Assembly (NCBI GenBank): GCA_032191485.1
Contig: JAVDOI010000019.1
Coordinates: 10,075,784 to 10,139,783, forward strand
Reading direction: 5' to 3'
From: Leptoclinus maculatus
Lineage: Eukaryota; Chordata; Actinopteri; Perciformes; Stichaeidae
Length of the DNA stretch: 64,000 nt
The notes below the pieces were generated by a model that was given only the letters and a program-made list of their open reading frames with translations, made no database searches and had not been told where the DNA came from. Below are positions 1 to 13,400 of this stretch, piece after piece (within the stretch, counting starts at the first letter, position 1; every line of letters starts with the position of its first letter). Position numbers and translations under genes: made by a program.

Positions 1-2082
1 CCAGTTGTTGGGCTCAAATTGTCTGAATCGGCGAATCAATCAATCAATTTAGCTGATTTAGGGCAGATTTTCTTCCGTTTGCCTCTCCCTTAAAGTCACA
101 GTGGAACACAAGTTAAAGCACCTTTAGCTTCTGTTATGGTTTCAGCGGTTTCGATGACTCGTCCTGCAATAAGGGGCGTTTACAAAACATAATCCGATCA
201 CATGAGGACGACTATCTAGCCACAGCCGTCATATAAAACCGCACTTCGCTGCTTGTGGAGTGTAGAAACTAACAGAGCGATATGGAGGGGAAGGAAGAGA
301 TCTGTGTTTGGATATAAGTGGGCAAAGAATGTTTTCATTTCCGCAAAAAAAACGTTATGTAACCTCGAAATATACGTTAACAATTCAAAATACCTTGAAC
401 TAACTAAAGGCATCCCTATGCCTTGCTGGGGAAAAAAAAACACGTCTTGGTTTTACAGAAAATGAAGTAGTATCATAAATAATTGAAAAAGGAAAGATTT
501 TATTGGAAACAACAGAGGTTGTGATCAGATGGTAAGTGATGCTGACACACTACTTCTGTACATTACTCTTCTTATCTCCCGTCCTCGAGGGGCCATATTG
601 ATCTTTTGAGCACTGAAGTTGAAACAAAGAGCTCCTCGGCTTCCCAATACCTGCCCTTTAAAAAGGGTTGCTCTGTGTCAGAGGGGTGCAACTCTCATTG
701 CTCTTCATCTCACCTCTCCCACTTTCCCTGCTGGAAGACAGTGTGCGAGAGAGGTAAAAGAAGAAAAGTTGGGGAAAAGAGGATGCTGCTGTATTTCAGC
801 ACGGTATATCCTGAGATGAGGTGACCTCTAAACGAGTCTTTTGAGGGAATGCGTAAATGAAAAGTATAAATCGTGTCAAATCCGTTAAAGTTATTGCATC
901 GTAGCGATTATAGGGTGGAATTATATTTCCATGGAAATGTATTCCCAAATAATAAATTGGCACACTTCTACTTCAAAGATGGAGGTTAATTTAATTTTCA
1001 CACTATATGTGCGAAAATATATGGAAAGAGAAATTGGATTATGACAACAATAACCTTGTCTTTAGGTATAGGAATAAAATGTGATACCGATTCTATTCTC
1101 ATTTATAGTAATTGCATTGGCTTTAAGATCTGCAGACACTCTTAAAGACTGATGGCCGGTGAATAAATGAGTGATCAACCAACTTAAGTATATGAGGAGG
1201 AAAATCACTGCCTATAGTAATAAACTATGACGGTTCAGTGATTCTACCATCTAAATATATGATAATTATCTTATTTATGGGAAGAAGACCTTGGAACATG
1301 CCATTAGCATAATACTGTGTGATGAATAGACAGTTCCCAAGGCAGCGTGCATTGAAGACTGAAGGTAGGCCGGCAGTGTGGTTTGCTGGCGCTCTGCCAG
1401 AGCACTCAAGGGTCAATTAGGGCATATCAGCTGAGAGCTTGACAGTCTGTTGCAGATCTCAGTGGGCCACACGCGGCTGAATCGTTGGGGTCCAGACAGG
1501 CAATTAAGGTTCTCCAGGTGAGGGGAGGTTGATGGAAGCAGCTTGTTTTTTCGGCAGCCCGCATTGAATATAGAGTAATGGAAGCTGCTTCAGAGATCAA
1601 ACACTGGTTGGGGTGATTTCAGGGTGGGTCAATTGCAGCACGGGAAAAGGCAAATTCAACATAAGTTTCTTTGATGGGTGGGCCGGCTTCCTGGCAAGAC
1701 AAATCCAGGTGCCTAAATGGCACATGCCAATGGGTGGGAACGTACTGATGGTATGAATGTTCTCCAGAGACAGTCCTTCTGTCCCTTCAGATGCTACTTG
1801 TCAGATTTTGGTCCTCTCTCTCACTCACTCCTGTGTCAGGTTGTCAGGTACTCGCAATGCACGAAGGGGGCAGTTGAGAGAGGTGAAACAGCCAAAGTTG
1901 TGTGCTGCTGGGGTAGGGGGGTTGTGTTGGATTGTGTACGTGTGTGTGTCACTGTAGTTTGTGTACACACCAACTCTTGACAATAACAATGTCTGGCACT
2001 GAAAGCCTGCAGCCACAACCCTGCTAGAACAGCATCCTGCATCACTCTACTGTCCACATGGAGAGCACAGTTAGAGGACACG
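1..2082. other. Non-coding stretch
   Basis: I see no convincing coding exon here. Open frames are short and lack homology-like motifs. The DNA is ordinary AT-rich intergenic or intronic sequence with a few TAAT-type stretches. A GT-rich patch sits near 1,935-1,965. Confidence 0.6.
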
Positions 2083-2083
2083 G

Positions 2084-2120
<37 letters not shown>
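2083..2120. repeat. CA microsatellite
   Basis: An uninterrupted (CA)n run of about 38 bp is directly visible. It generates spurious reading frames (poly Cys-Val on the minus strand) that should not be taken as genes. Confidence 0.95.
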
Positions 2121-2122
<2 letters not shown>

Positions 2123-3892
2123 GTACAAACACTGTCACGGGAAGTTGTGTTAAAAGTGTAGAGGACAGATGCGTTCTGAGCTGGGGAGAGAAGAGTGAAG
2201 CTAAAAGCATCGAAGGGCACGCCGAACACTACAGAGAGAGAAACTAAATGGACAGCTAATGGCTGGTGAATCAGGTAGCTGCATCCAAACAAATTGCAGA
2301 CATCAACTTCAACCTTGAAGTTGTGCCACTAAAGTTCCATTTTACAGACAATCATAGTAGGAAACAAAAACAACAACTAAAAGGTCTGAAAAAGCGAAAA
2401 AGCTACAGCGGGGCCAGTGTCTTTCCTTGTCTATCCAGCGCGATATGTAATTAATTGAGTTAATTTAGAAAAAGAGAGAGGCAGAGGGGGAGGGGAGAGA
2501 GAGACAGCTGATTTGAAACGACCTTGTAGAAGGACGGGGCAGGTGTTTTGTAGTGGGTAGACGTCTGTGTGTATGTGTCCGGATATTTGCTTAGCATGGC
2601 AGAGTTAACCCTGCGTCGGATATGAAAAGATAAATACTCTTCAATCGTCTTCCTCACATGCCATTTTCTTTATTTGTGTATTATAGTCATTTAAAATAGA
2701 AATATGTCCAGTATTTAGCACAATTTAGGCCTAAACCATACACATGGTGCATGCTGAGTATCCCTGAATACAATTTTAGGCTATACGAGCATAGCAGTCA
2801 AATCAACTTTTGTTTTGTGAAGACACAAACAAATGTTCACGCATGGCTTCCTCCAGTCGATCACCTTTAGTACTTTTACTTCTGCTGAATCTGTGTATGC
2901 TTCCTCTTATTCCATAAAATGTACTTTTTTTTTTCAAGAACTGTACAGCAAACTGTAAACCTTTGAGGAGCGATAAAGTTCACAGAGTCTAACCCACGCC
3001 GTCCTGTGTTTTCACCAGGTTAGGGACAAAACAGTCGGTTCCGTCGCTGTCCACACAACTGACTTTACCGCAGCCAACGTGTATCGACTCTGTGGCCTTC
3101 ATGTCCATTGTGCACACACATTTCTGACTCATCTCACCAACAGATGCATTGAAAGACATTGATTGTTTCCCGCCCATTTCTCTTTCTCTTTTTCACAGTC
3201 ATGTTCTTGCCTTGACCCCTTTCTGTTAAATGTTTTGTCCGTTAATGATCTCATTCAAACTCTGTGAAAAGAGAGACTTGGCGAGGGAGATGGGCAATTT
3301 TTCCTTTTGTAACCCTTATCTACTCATTCCTGTTCAGGCGGGCCGAGGAGGTGGTTTGGGGGTTGGAGGATTGTGTCAGATGAGGTCACATCGGGTTGAG
3401 GGAGTAGTTTTCCTGTTATACGAGTCCAAACACAGTCTTTTGCCAGCAGCTCATATTCCCCAGTAGAGCTCCCTTCAATCTCGCACAGCCAGCATCCTAA
3501 ATTAACAGTCTGGGGCTGCAGACAGTTGCAGCAAAACACAGAGAAAAATGTTCAAAGAAGAACAAACAAACACAAACTGCAGTCGAGCCACACTTGTGAG
3601 TACACTTCCACTGACAAGCGGACCTGATGAAGCGTGTTGTTCGCACAGTTGCACTTGTGATTGAATAAATATGGACTTATAACGAACAATGACATGAGCC
3701 TCCCAGCGTGCAATGATTTACTGTCGCTACCTGAGTCTTGCTGTCGTCAGCAGGGACAGCACTGCTGTGCAAGAAGCATTCCTACTTTATTGATACACTT
3801 CCACTGACTTCACACAATACCTAAACCCTAATCCAAACTTTAAGCCTCACCACAAAATCCTTAATCCTTATCTCAGACTCAACATGATAGTA
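2121..3892. other. Non-coding stretch
   Basis: No supported gene. A purine-rich GA patch lies at about 2,470-2,510. A run of degenerate 'cctaaaccctaatcc' sequence near 3,820-3,870 resembles decayed telomere-like or repeat DNA. Confidence 0.5.
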
Positions 3893-4300
3893 GGGTCGTT
3901 TTCTCATCAGCTTCTATACAATCAGACTTTTTGCAACCAGAGGAAGGAGCCCCCTGCTGGCCATTAGAAAGAATGCCAGCTAAAGGCACTTCCGCATTGG
4001 CTTCCCTTTTCAGACCCGGAGGTTTGCCACCTGATGCAACCCAACAAACCTGAGTTATATTTAAAATATCCGAGTATGGAGAGTGTCTCCATCCTTATTC
4101 GCCATTTAGTCAACCATACCTACTACGGCACAGCAGTGCTTAGAGCTAAATGCTAACGTCAGCATGCTAACATGCTCACAATGACAATTGCAGATGTTGA
4201 TGTTTAGCAGGTATAATGTTTACTATATTAACATTTGCAACATTTGCCAATTCGTAATGAAAACAAAGTACAGCTGCGCTGATGGATTTTGAGATTTGAA
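3893..4300 (+). repeat. Dispersed teleost repeat, family A (partial)
   Basis: Two blocks match a very common acanthomorph repeat that I recognise by its text. The first has 'gaaagaatgcc' followed by 'aaaggcacttccgcattgg' (about 3,970-4,010). The second has 'atgctaacgtcagcatgc' and 'gatgttgatgtttagcagg' (about 4,150-4,215). A second, longer member is at 31,817-32,545, and the shared stretch can be aligned by eye within this window. The family is probably a non-autonomous DNA transposon, but I cannot give its database name. Confidence 0.75.
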
Positions 4301-6773
4301 GTTGGAATCGTATATTGTGAAGTGTTCTGGAAAGATATACAGTCTTTATGACTTAAGTGAAAACTGGTTCTCAACAAATAAGTTACACTTATCACACATT
4401 GAACAACGCAAGACACATGCACGTCAAACAACAAACACCATTGATTTGTGTACGTACGTATTTACACACACAAACACACGTCCGCTGTTCACACACTCCA
4501 AATTCTATGTGGCAGGGTAGCGAGGATCAATGTGTCAACACAACAAAGCCAGGGTGGTGGCCTCCTCGTGGAATGACAAGGTGGGAGATATTGAGTGCTT
4601 GGCCCCTGATCCCAGTGGTGGAGACGGACCCTCCGGGGAGGAAAGAGAAAACTGAAGCCAAGGAGATGGAGAGACAAGAGAGCTCAAAAAAAAAGTGGCA
4701 AAAAGAATAGAGAGGGAGAGTAATGACGGGAAAAAGAATGAGACAAGCGGAGATAAAGGGCTCAGAGGCATAGTGTAAGAGGCAGAGGTGGGGAAGAGGG
4801 ACAGACAGCTGAGAGGACAGGGAAAGGTAGATAAACACTACTGTATGAGGGAGCGTGAGAGAAGCTGTCTCTGCACGTGTGTGTCATGAAGTTGAAAGAC
4901 AGTGAAAGGAAGAGAAAGAGACAGCGTGTGTGTGTGCACGCTCGTATGTGTATGCCAAGTGCATGTGCACGCCTAAAGTGCAGTTGGACAGCACCGTGTT
5001 CCTAGACTTCACATTGTTTAACACAGGAGACCATCGATACGTGCAAAACCATAATTTACAGGCTTTCACAGAGCTTTCCATAAGCAACCGGCCGACTACT
5101 TTCTTGTACGAGTCTTTGATTCTAATAAAATAGTTTTGGTTAACTAGTTGCAATTTGCTACGCGTGTACGTTTTACTACCGCTATCCAGCGCTACACAAC
5201 ACTGCGAGGAACGTGTCGTGGAGAGGTTCGTTCCGAGTAGAGGGCAGAGAGTTGTCTTCAGTGTAAATATAAACAATTCGGAAAAAGGGGGCATCCTCGT
5301 TAGACGGGCTACTTCAGAAAACATTGGTAAAAGCAACTCATGTGTGCATTACAAAGTCTACTGAAAGCGTCTTTATGTTCTATATATGCCACACTGACAT
5401 TTATGGGCTTAATGAATAAACATATGAATTAATTATCTTTCTTTACGTTGCGCTTTTTACAGCAGAGCCATCGCAGACACACACTAAAACAGGCATTGTT
5501 GTCAAAGTATAACAGGCCTTTGTCATATGAGGAATTTTACAGTTTACAATGTCGCTAGAACGCTTTTGTATTTTCTACCATTAACCAACTATGCAAAGTA
5601 GATTCAGTAGAATCACATGTTTTGTTATTATTGTTTTTCCATAATCCTTGTGGAAAGCCCTGCATTAAATAATAAAAACAGTACTGACAACATTCATCAG
5701 AGCAAAGTCCCAGCTTCTCTCATCACAAGGCCCTTCTTTGGTGTGTTTCCTTTGCTTTGCTGTTGCATATTATTCTCTGATTTCACAAGTGGATGAGCAC
5801 TGAAAGGAGTTGGCCGATGCATAAACAACCATGATCAAGCATATGTTGTGGAGTTTGTAGATAAAGAGGTTTTTAGTGGGATCCTACGTGTACATTCAAG
5901 CATAAGTGGTGTCAGTGCTGATACTGGGAAATGAAGGCAGCACATCTTGATTTACATACTGATAGATATTGAAGGGTACCTATTAATATGTAAAACAACA
6001 GCGTGTACAAATTGTGCTAAGTGAGTGTCTCACAACCTCTTAGTTTTGTTTTGTTTTTTCCCTTCATGGCTGGGAATGTCTCAAATGCCAACATGAATTA
6101 ATCACTTGCATGTGCACGTGTCGTGTTTCCCTGTGATACAAGCAGTGCATTGCGGCTGCAGATGGAATACATAACTGCATTATATTTGAATATCTATACA
6201 GTCTTGCATCTGACGGCTATGGGGGCTCACTCCCCACTACAATGCTGCATTGCGGAGGATTCCCCTGGAATCAGCACAGAGACAGTAAAGATGTAATTGT
6301 TCCCTGTCCAACAACCCTCCATCTCTGGTCTTTCGCATTGGAATACACTCCCTCCCTCTCCCTCCCTTTGCATATGTCCTATGAGCATAGACTCGTGGAC
6401 ATTCAGGTGTGCACATACAGAGCCTGGTCTGAAGGAATCTTTCCATCAGCCTGCGTGACCTTGCACTCATGAAAACGTGTTTTTATCTGAAGAATGCGAG
6501 TTAGGAATCACAATGAATGAAAAGAGGTAGCATCTGCATCGCTATGGCAAAACAACTCTGAGCTGAATGTGAACATGCACATGAAGGAATGCAAACATGT
6601 GTGCAGCATGCACGTGTATTTGTTCTGTACATCAGCAGCATTGTTAGCTTGCGTGCATAACTTTGCCAACATTTGTGCCTATGCTAGTTTTGTTATACAA
6701 CGCTGTTTTGTGCACAGCATTAGTTGTGTTGTGTATATGCATACACTATTTGCATTTTTGCTCTGCTGAGAGA

Positions 6774-6775
<2 letters not shown>
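4301..6775. other. Non-coding stretch
   Basis: No supported gene. A minus-strand open frame of 150 codons at 4,884-5,336 has no recognisable motif and looks like chance. The rest is AT-rich with GA- and GT-rich patches. Confidence 0.5.
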
Positions 6776-6809
<34 letters not shown>

Positions 6810-6850
6810 GTGTACGCCTGTGTGTGTGTGCACGTGTCCGTGTGTGTTCA
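6776..6850. repeat. Interrupted GT microsatellite
   Basis: A (GT)n run with several interruptions is directly visible. A GA microsatellite follows at about 7,147-7,168. Confidence 0.9.
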
Positions 6851-9800
6851 TCAAATGCGGCTGGCTTCAGATCCTGATGGCCCAGCTCTGGGAAAAGAGG
6901 GAGAGGGAGTCAGGGAGGCAAGGATAAAAAAAGAACGGGTCCAATCCTCTGAAGCCGATGACTGTGTGTTTGTCAGAGTGAATTTATTTATCACAGATGC
7001 CAGGGAAATTAGCATTGAAATGATTCTGGTGACAGGCTCGCCCTGGATATCTCCGATGGCAGACACCCAAAATGTTTATGTTTACAGAATTTGGGGAGGG
7101 ACTAGAAAAGGGAAGGTGGTGCGAGAGAGAGCGAGGGAGAAGAAGAGAGAGAGAGAGAGAGAGAGAGACTATACGCATGTATGAGGAGATAATATGAGAG
7201 GTAAGATTAGGTAGAATAAAAAGCCAGGGCAAGGAAATTGGAGTAAATGCTGAAAGGAGATAAAATATGTAAGAAGACCGAGGAAAAAGAGCAACACTCT
7301 AGAGGACGAGCTCCACTATAGAAATAGTTGAATTGTGAGTCACGCTTGATAAGGACTCCAGCTGAAAAAAGTGTGTGCTCCTCCTACACAGAGGGAGTGA
7401 GAAAGGAAAAGGATACAAAAAAGAAAAACGGAAATAAAGATACCTCTCTGTGTACGGGAGCGATGCTGCAAGAAAGATGCTGGAAGAGCAAAAAAAAAAA
7501 ATGTAAAAGGGAGATTTAAAGAAAAGAAGAAAAAAAAACATAGTGAAAAAAGTTTGGAGAAGAGAAGCAGAGAAGCAGAGAAGCAGGGTCAATGCAGAGG
7601 AAGACATCAAGATGAAAGCGTCTAAGAAGAAGCGACAGAGCGGAGAGAAAGGGGCCACTGAAGAATAGAAGAATTAGCCAGAAAAAGAGCCAGGAGTTGA
7701 GGGCACAGGCAGGTATATAAAGTGTATGCACCATCCTCTCCTATGTGCAGAATAATTTAATCCCAGCTATCAGCCTTTATATTATTAACCACTATATCAC
7801 AGTGAACTACTGCTGCACCGCTGGCTAAGGAAATGGATTAAAAGACTGAGGGGAGAAACGCTGAAGAATAACAGTGTCAGAGGAAGAAATGGATGAAGAA
7901 GAGAAGAGAAGAGGGAGGACATTTGCAAATCGCTTCTGGAGAGCGCGGAGACTAACAGTGTGTTGCCATGGTAATAGATACACCGTGGGCATATAAATTG
8001 ATGTGAATTCCTTGCAATTCAATGTCTCAATTGAATTCTCTCACTTATGGCAGATTTTAATGTCAGGGTCTGCCGTCGCGATCCTCACCTCTCAACCACA
8101 TTCAAAGAAGCTCATTATGTGTTGCCGGCATTCCATCAAAGGCAATCTATTCGCTAAATTGAATGTGTGCTTTCATCGAAAATGAATCAAGTCAAAGTTT
8201 CTCTTAAGACTCATACAGCTTAACAGAATCGCTGGGAAGGATTCATTAATAAGCAATGGAACACCAGTCCGCAGATAATACTCGCATCTAACTGAATCGC
8301 TATGATATCTGACTGTGACTAAACAAGGAAAGATTGCAAAGCATTATTCATCATAGAGCAAGAGGGTAAGCAAATCCACGGGGACCTATGAAAACCTTAT
8401 TAAATCATGAAATAAAAGCTCAAATCAACCACTTAGCCTCTTCATTTGTGTTCATCATTTAAGAAATCAAAAGCTTCAGCTGCTGTTGTTTTGGGCCATT
8501 CAATTAGGCAAGTAATTGCTCACTGTACACTAGCCAATATTACCATCCGAATGTGTGCTGATAACATCGTCGGAGCGTACTCGGGTGTGCAGAATTACAC
8601 CAAACACAGACTGAAAAGTGAAGCGAAGCTAACGAATTTGAAATGCCTGCAGAATGCCGTATCAAAAGTATGACTTTTTTTTTTTTTTGAAATGAGATGG
8701 AGCAGAAGAAGCAAAGTAAACAATCCTGGTGTGTAATCTTCCAATGCGTAGATGCTACAGCATAAATCCCTCACAGGCTCAGACGTACATTTTATCCTTC
8801 TGTTTACCTCCGATTTTGCAATTAAGCCGCATATTAAAAAGAAGGAAAAAAACAAAACGTGCCCCTTCTTTATACACAAACACATGCATAAATAAAGCAC
8901 TACAATAGATAAACAACTCAAGGGGCTACGCTGCACACGTGCCTCGACTGCACAAGTTTTCATACTTTGTCTCACTTGGCGTGGAAATATGCAACGGAGC
9001 TGAACTTGAAAGTTGCATAAGCAGCACGGCGTGAGTTTAGCTCTTGTTTTCTTTGGCCGCCTTTTTCTGTTTGTTATCTGTTTCGTTATGGTAATCAAGC
9101 GCTGTATTAAGAGCCGAGGCTGGAATGCGTACATGTGACTCTCTCTCTCCCACTCTCACTGCGGTGATTGCAAGCGATGCTTGGGTGCTGGGAAGAGGAG
9201 AGGATGTTTCTAGGTCACCAGCTGCCAACGTTTTCTGCAAACACAGCACTGCAAGACCTCACCAGCTGTTTTCGCTCACCATCGCTACCCCTTCGAACTT
9301 CCTCTCGTTCTCTCTGTGTGTGTGTTTTTTTTTTCCTTCTCTTTCTCACTACATGTTGTATCCAGATGCTTGCCTGCGGCTAGAGGAAAATTAACTAGTC
9401 TCCTCTTTTACTACGGCCCTTACGCCTGTAGTGTAAATTTGTTTGCATATCAAATTAGAGAAGAGATAAGTGAGACTTAGGCAAGTCTGAAACAGTAGGA
9501 CACATTGATCATTCGGGGCAGGGGGGTGGGACAAATGGAGGAGACAGAATTAGACCAATTTTTCTTTTGAATTTTGGCTGTGGTGTCATAAGTAGAACGG
9601 GTTGATCATACAGCTCAGAGAAAGATGTGATTACTCTCTACCCTCCAATTCATTTAATTACCACTCTATAACCTTGCAAATGAAGGGAAGATGGAAAGAG
9701 GGAGGGCAAAAAAAAGAAAGAAGAGAAATATTTAAAAATAAAAGGATAAAAAAAGGACGGAGAGGGAGCAAGAATGCAAATGGGACCGGGAAAAAAGTAA

Positions 9801-10440
9801 TTGTACAAGAGTGATAATTCTAATCATACAGCAGTTAAATATGAATAAATTGGATTTAATCCATGGGGCGGCAAATGCCACAGTGGTAGAATTTGTGTGT
9901 TTTAATATATGTCCCATATTAACCCGTTTAGAGTGCATGCTGCCGTTTGGAATGCTAATGCGTGCAGTCTGTGTGTGTACGAGGGGAAACGTGCGCCTAC
10001 ATTTGTTTTATTGTGCGCTCAGAGGCCTGCACTTAGACGTTGAGCCAGCGGGTTCGTAAGTGTGTTCAATTTTTGCGGGTATGTCTCTTTCACCGTCCTA
10101 AACTACCTTTGTGTCTCAAAAAGGACATCCAAAAGATGTGCAAGTGGCTCTCTACCTTTACTCGTGAACATGGATAACAGTGCGTATGAAGCAGGTGCGG
10201 AGGCGAGCTACCACAACTCCTATTATTGAGTAATTACAATTTAAAAAGTGTGTCCTCTAGAACTGATGAATGTGCTTCGCCAGTTCTCGCGGGGCCTGAA
10301 CTCTAAATATAAACTTGATCAATATGTTCTGAGCCCGGAGCTAATCTCTTCATAGTCCGCACATACAGTACTGTTCAATCTTTGTGTTCTGGAGGCAAAA
10401 GATCAAACACAGTCAAGTACAGGGATTTCACACTAGGAGG

Positions 10441-10441
<1 letters not shown>
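6851..10441. other. Non-coding stretch with purine-rich blocks
   Basis: No supported gene. 7,090-7,920 is strongly purine-biased (GA-rich on the plus strand). That explains the long pyrimidine-coded Leu/Ser/Phe frames on the minus strand, which I reject. 7,960-8,340 is more balanced sequence that could be conserved non-coding DNA, but nothing proves it. Confidence 0.5.

Positions 10442-10495
<54 letters not shown>
10442..10495. repeat. CA microsatellite
   Basis: An uninterrupted (CA)n of about 54 bp is directly visible. A run of twelve or more G follows at about 10,691-10,704. Confidence 0.95.
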
Positions 10496-10497
<2 letters not shown>

Positions 10498-13400
10498 TAC
10501 CCACTGCGATGATGAGCACACAATCTTAGAGTTAGCTCATGTTCACCTCTAGATTGATGGCTTCCCCGACACATGCATACACCTATACCAGTAAAGTCAT
10601 ATCAAATGAAGCGAGGCATTTTGCTACTTTTGCACGGACACACTGACACACACATGGAAGGCGGAGACGGTAACACTTAAAGGCAACACTCGGGGGGGGG
10701 GGGGCATTTGAATTTAAAAACAAGAGATCAATCAGTTCAAGCTAAATATTATCATTTCACACACGCGCTTTGAACAGAGGCTGGAATAAAAATGGAAGGC
10801 ACTCTGACAGTAACCAATACGCCCTTGACACACTTCACACTCCGCCACTGTTCAGTGAGTCTACTGGGAACGGTTACAGCAAGCTCTTCAATAAAACTTT
10901 GGTCTTTAACAAGTCAATATCTTCTGAACTTCAATCACATCAAAGCACTCTGTGACCCTGAAAGACGTGTTCTTATGCTACTCATTACATACCGGTAGCT
11001 TCAACGAGCAAAGGCTGTACATGCACTACGGCAATCCATTTGTGTGTTCATTTAAAGTATGTGAAAAAAGTTTCCATCTGGCTTATTCCCTAAATCTTGA
11101 CTAAAATGTGGTGTTCATTCAAATACATCATCAGTCACATAATTTACATTTTTCTCCACCAAAATACACAGACTACTTCGAGGAAGCTATAATAAATGAC
11201 CTCCTACCACTTGTTGTATGAATGCATTACGCTGTAATGTGAAATATAAAAGCAAAGAATGAGGAGAGCTGTATTTCTCAGAGTTAATACTGAAACATTG
11301 TTTTCCACATCTGTTCTGTTATCTTACTTACATATCTTCCGCCACATTCATACCCCCCCTATTTACGACTCTGTCCATCTTTTACTCCACTTGCCTACTA
11401 AAAGTTATTTGCTCCTATATTCATGTTCAGAATCTGAAATAGAGCTCCTTTAAGAGAAGTGAGGAGACAGCAGTCAATGACTGTATGAAACAGTAAATAA
11501 AATATGTTGACAATAAAACCACAACAGGTCTTTCGGCCTACAGTCATAAATGAGCCTCCCAAAAAAAAAGATATTACAAGCTGAAGGGTGAGGCAGTATG
11601 CGGGATTAGCCGTGGGACTGGACAGACAGACACAGAAAATGCCCATGCATGTGCACACACGGGCAAATACCTAATCTCCTGGCGGAGAAAACCAGGTCTG
11701 TAGCAGTCCTCTAACAGCTATTGTAATGCTTAAGTAAAAACGACAGCAAAAAAGAATAGTACAAATCAGTACATGCGATAACAGCATGAGGACAGGCAAG
11801 AAATGACACGGGCGCAGAGATGAAGAATAGGAACTAACATGAAAGGGATCCGATGTAACAGGAAGGATGAGGGAAGGTTGGAATTAGGCAGCAAAATGGA
11901 GAATTAACTGTCAAAACCACATAAGCTATGTCACCATGACATCCACACTTTTACCAGCTCACTTTACCGCTTAATCAAAGTCTAGCCTGAGTGATTACAC
12001 GGCCCTGTTTTTTCATAAAAGTGGCACTATTTAAAAAAAAGAAAAGAAAAAAAAAAAGCTCCCGAATACTGCGCTCTAGGAATCATTTCTAATTTATTTT
12101 CACCAGTCCTGGTCTGCCAGCCAAAGCAATTATAGGAAAGTCAGGATGATGTGCTGTCAGAAACCAGAGAAATAGATGTCATCCACAGCAATAAGCCGGT
12201 AATAACTACCGTCGAATGATTTGCAGGGCCTAAGTAACTTTTTCTCTCATCTCCCCATTTGGCCCCCAGTGCCTCCTTTGCAGCTTGTAAAATGCTTATT
12301 ATCATAATTGCATAACTACCCATATAGCATTTGAGATGTTGAATTGAGGCAATATAGTCCTTCTTCTCGTCATTAACATACGAGGAGATTACTGAACCTC
12401 ACTCGTGCACAAAAATCATCCTCTCAAGTGGATGGATTTTCTGTAACAGTCGCGATGAAAACATCTGCATGTACATGCATACACACTCTGCCTTTTACTG
12501 CGCAGCCAGCAGTTAATTACGGCACCGACTTGGCTTTCGAAATTGATGTTTGCCTCTTTTCCTCAGGAGGATGATTCAGGTGTGTCCGTAAATGAGGGAG
12601 TGAAAAGAGGACAAGAGAGGGGAGGAGGAGAGCGCGAAAGAGCGCTCGGTTGTGTTTAGAGTGGCTCACTGTAGTTAAAGTGACATTTTGGTGAGATGTG
12701 CACTTTCCAAAAGCCCTGTGGGGGTGCAAGGGGCATGCCCAGCCGTGCCAGCCTTCTCTACGCAGTCACACTGTATCCTGACACTAAGAACAACAGGCAG
12801 CCCAGGCCACGTGCCCAAACACGTTATACTCTTCCCTATCTAACACTCAAATAAAATGTTATCCTTCCTGACATTAACACAATACCCTCTAATAATATAT
12901 TAAATACAAATGTGCACGTATATACACAAACACACACACACACGCACACCTGAGAGTACACAAATGTGTCCCTTTATGCCCTCTGCTAGCCGATCTGGGC
13001 ACTCAAGAGTTTGGACTCGATATGTTCCATATAGGCCGCATAATGACGGCTTTTATTCTATACAGCACAGCCACCAGCTCCCTGTGTTGTGCATATGACC
13101 CCCACAAGGTCTCGCTCCATGATCGGGCGCGTGAACATAGGTAGAGACGAGGCTTTGGCGACAAGCGTATGAATGGCTGCGGAACCCAAGTGATGTGATT
13201 GAACAGGACAGTCGTCGTATTGGAGGGATTGAGTGAGAATACTGTGCGTTTTTGAACTTTGACACTCTGTTATTGAATCATCTTGGGTGGATTTAGAGGG
13301 GATGAAAGGCTACAATGTGCTCTCATTCTCCAATGATACACAGCGGGACGCAGTATTGACTGAAAAGCATCACTCGGTGCGGAGAATTCACAAAACACAC

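Noticed and set aside
7299..7734. Leu/Ser/Phe-rich minus-strand frames
   Set aside because: They are the complement of a long GA-rich block. Membrane-like hydrophobicity is a by-product of base composition.
8595..9134. 179-codon minus-strand frame
   Set aside because: There are no motifs, composition is patchy, and overlapping frames on both strands suggest chance.
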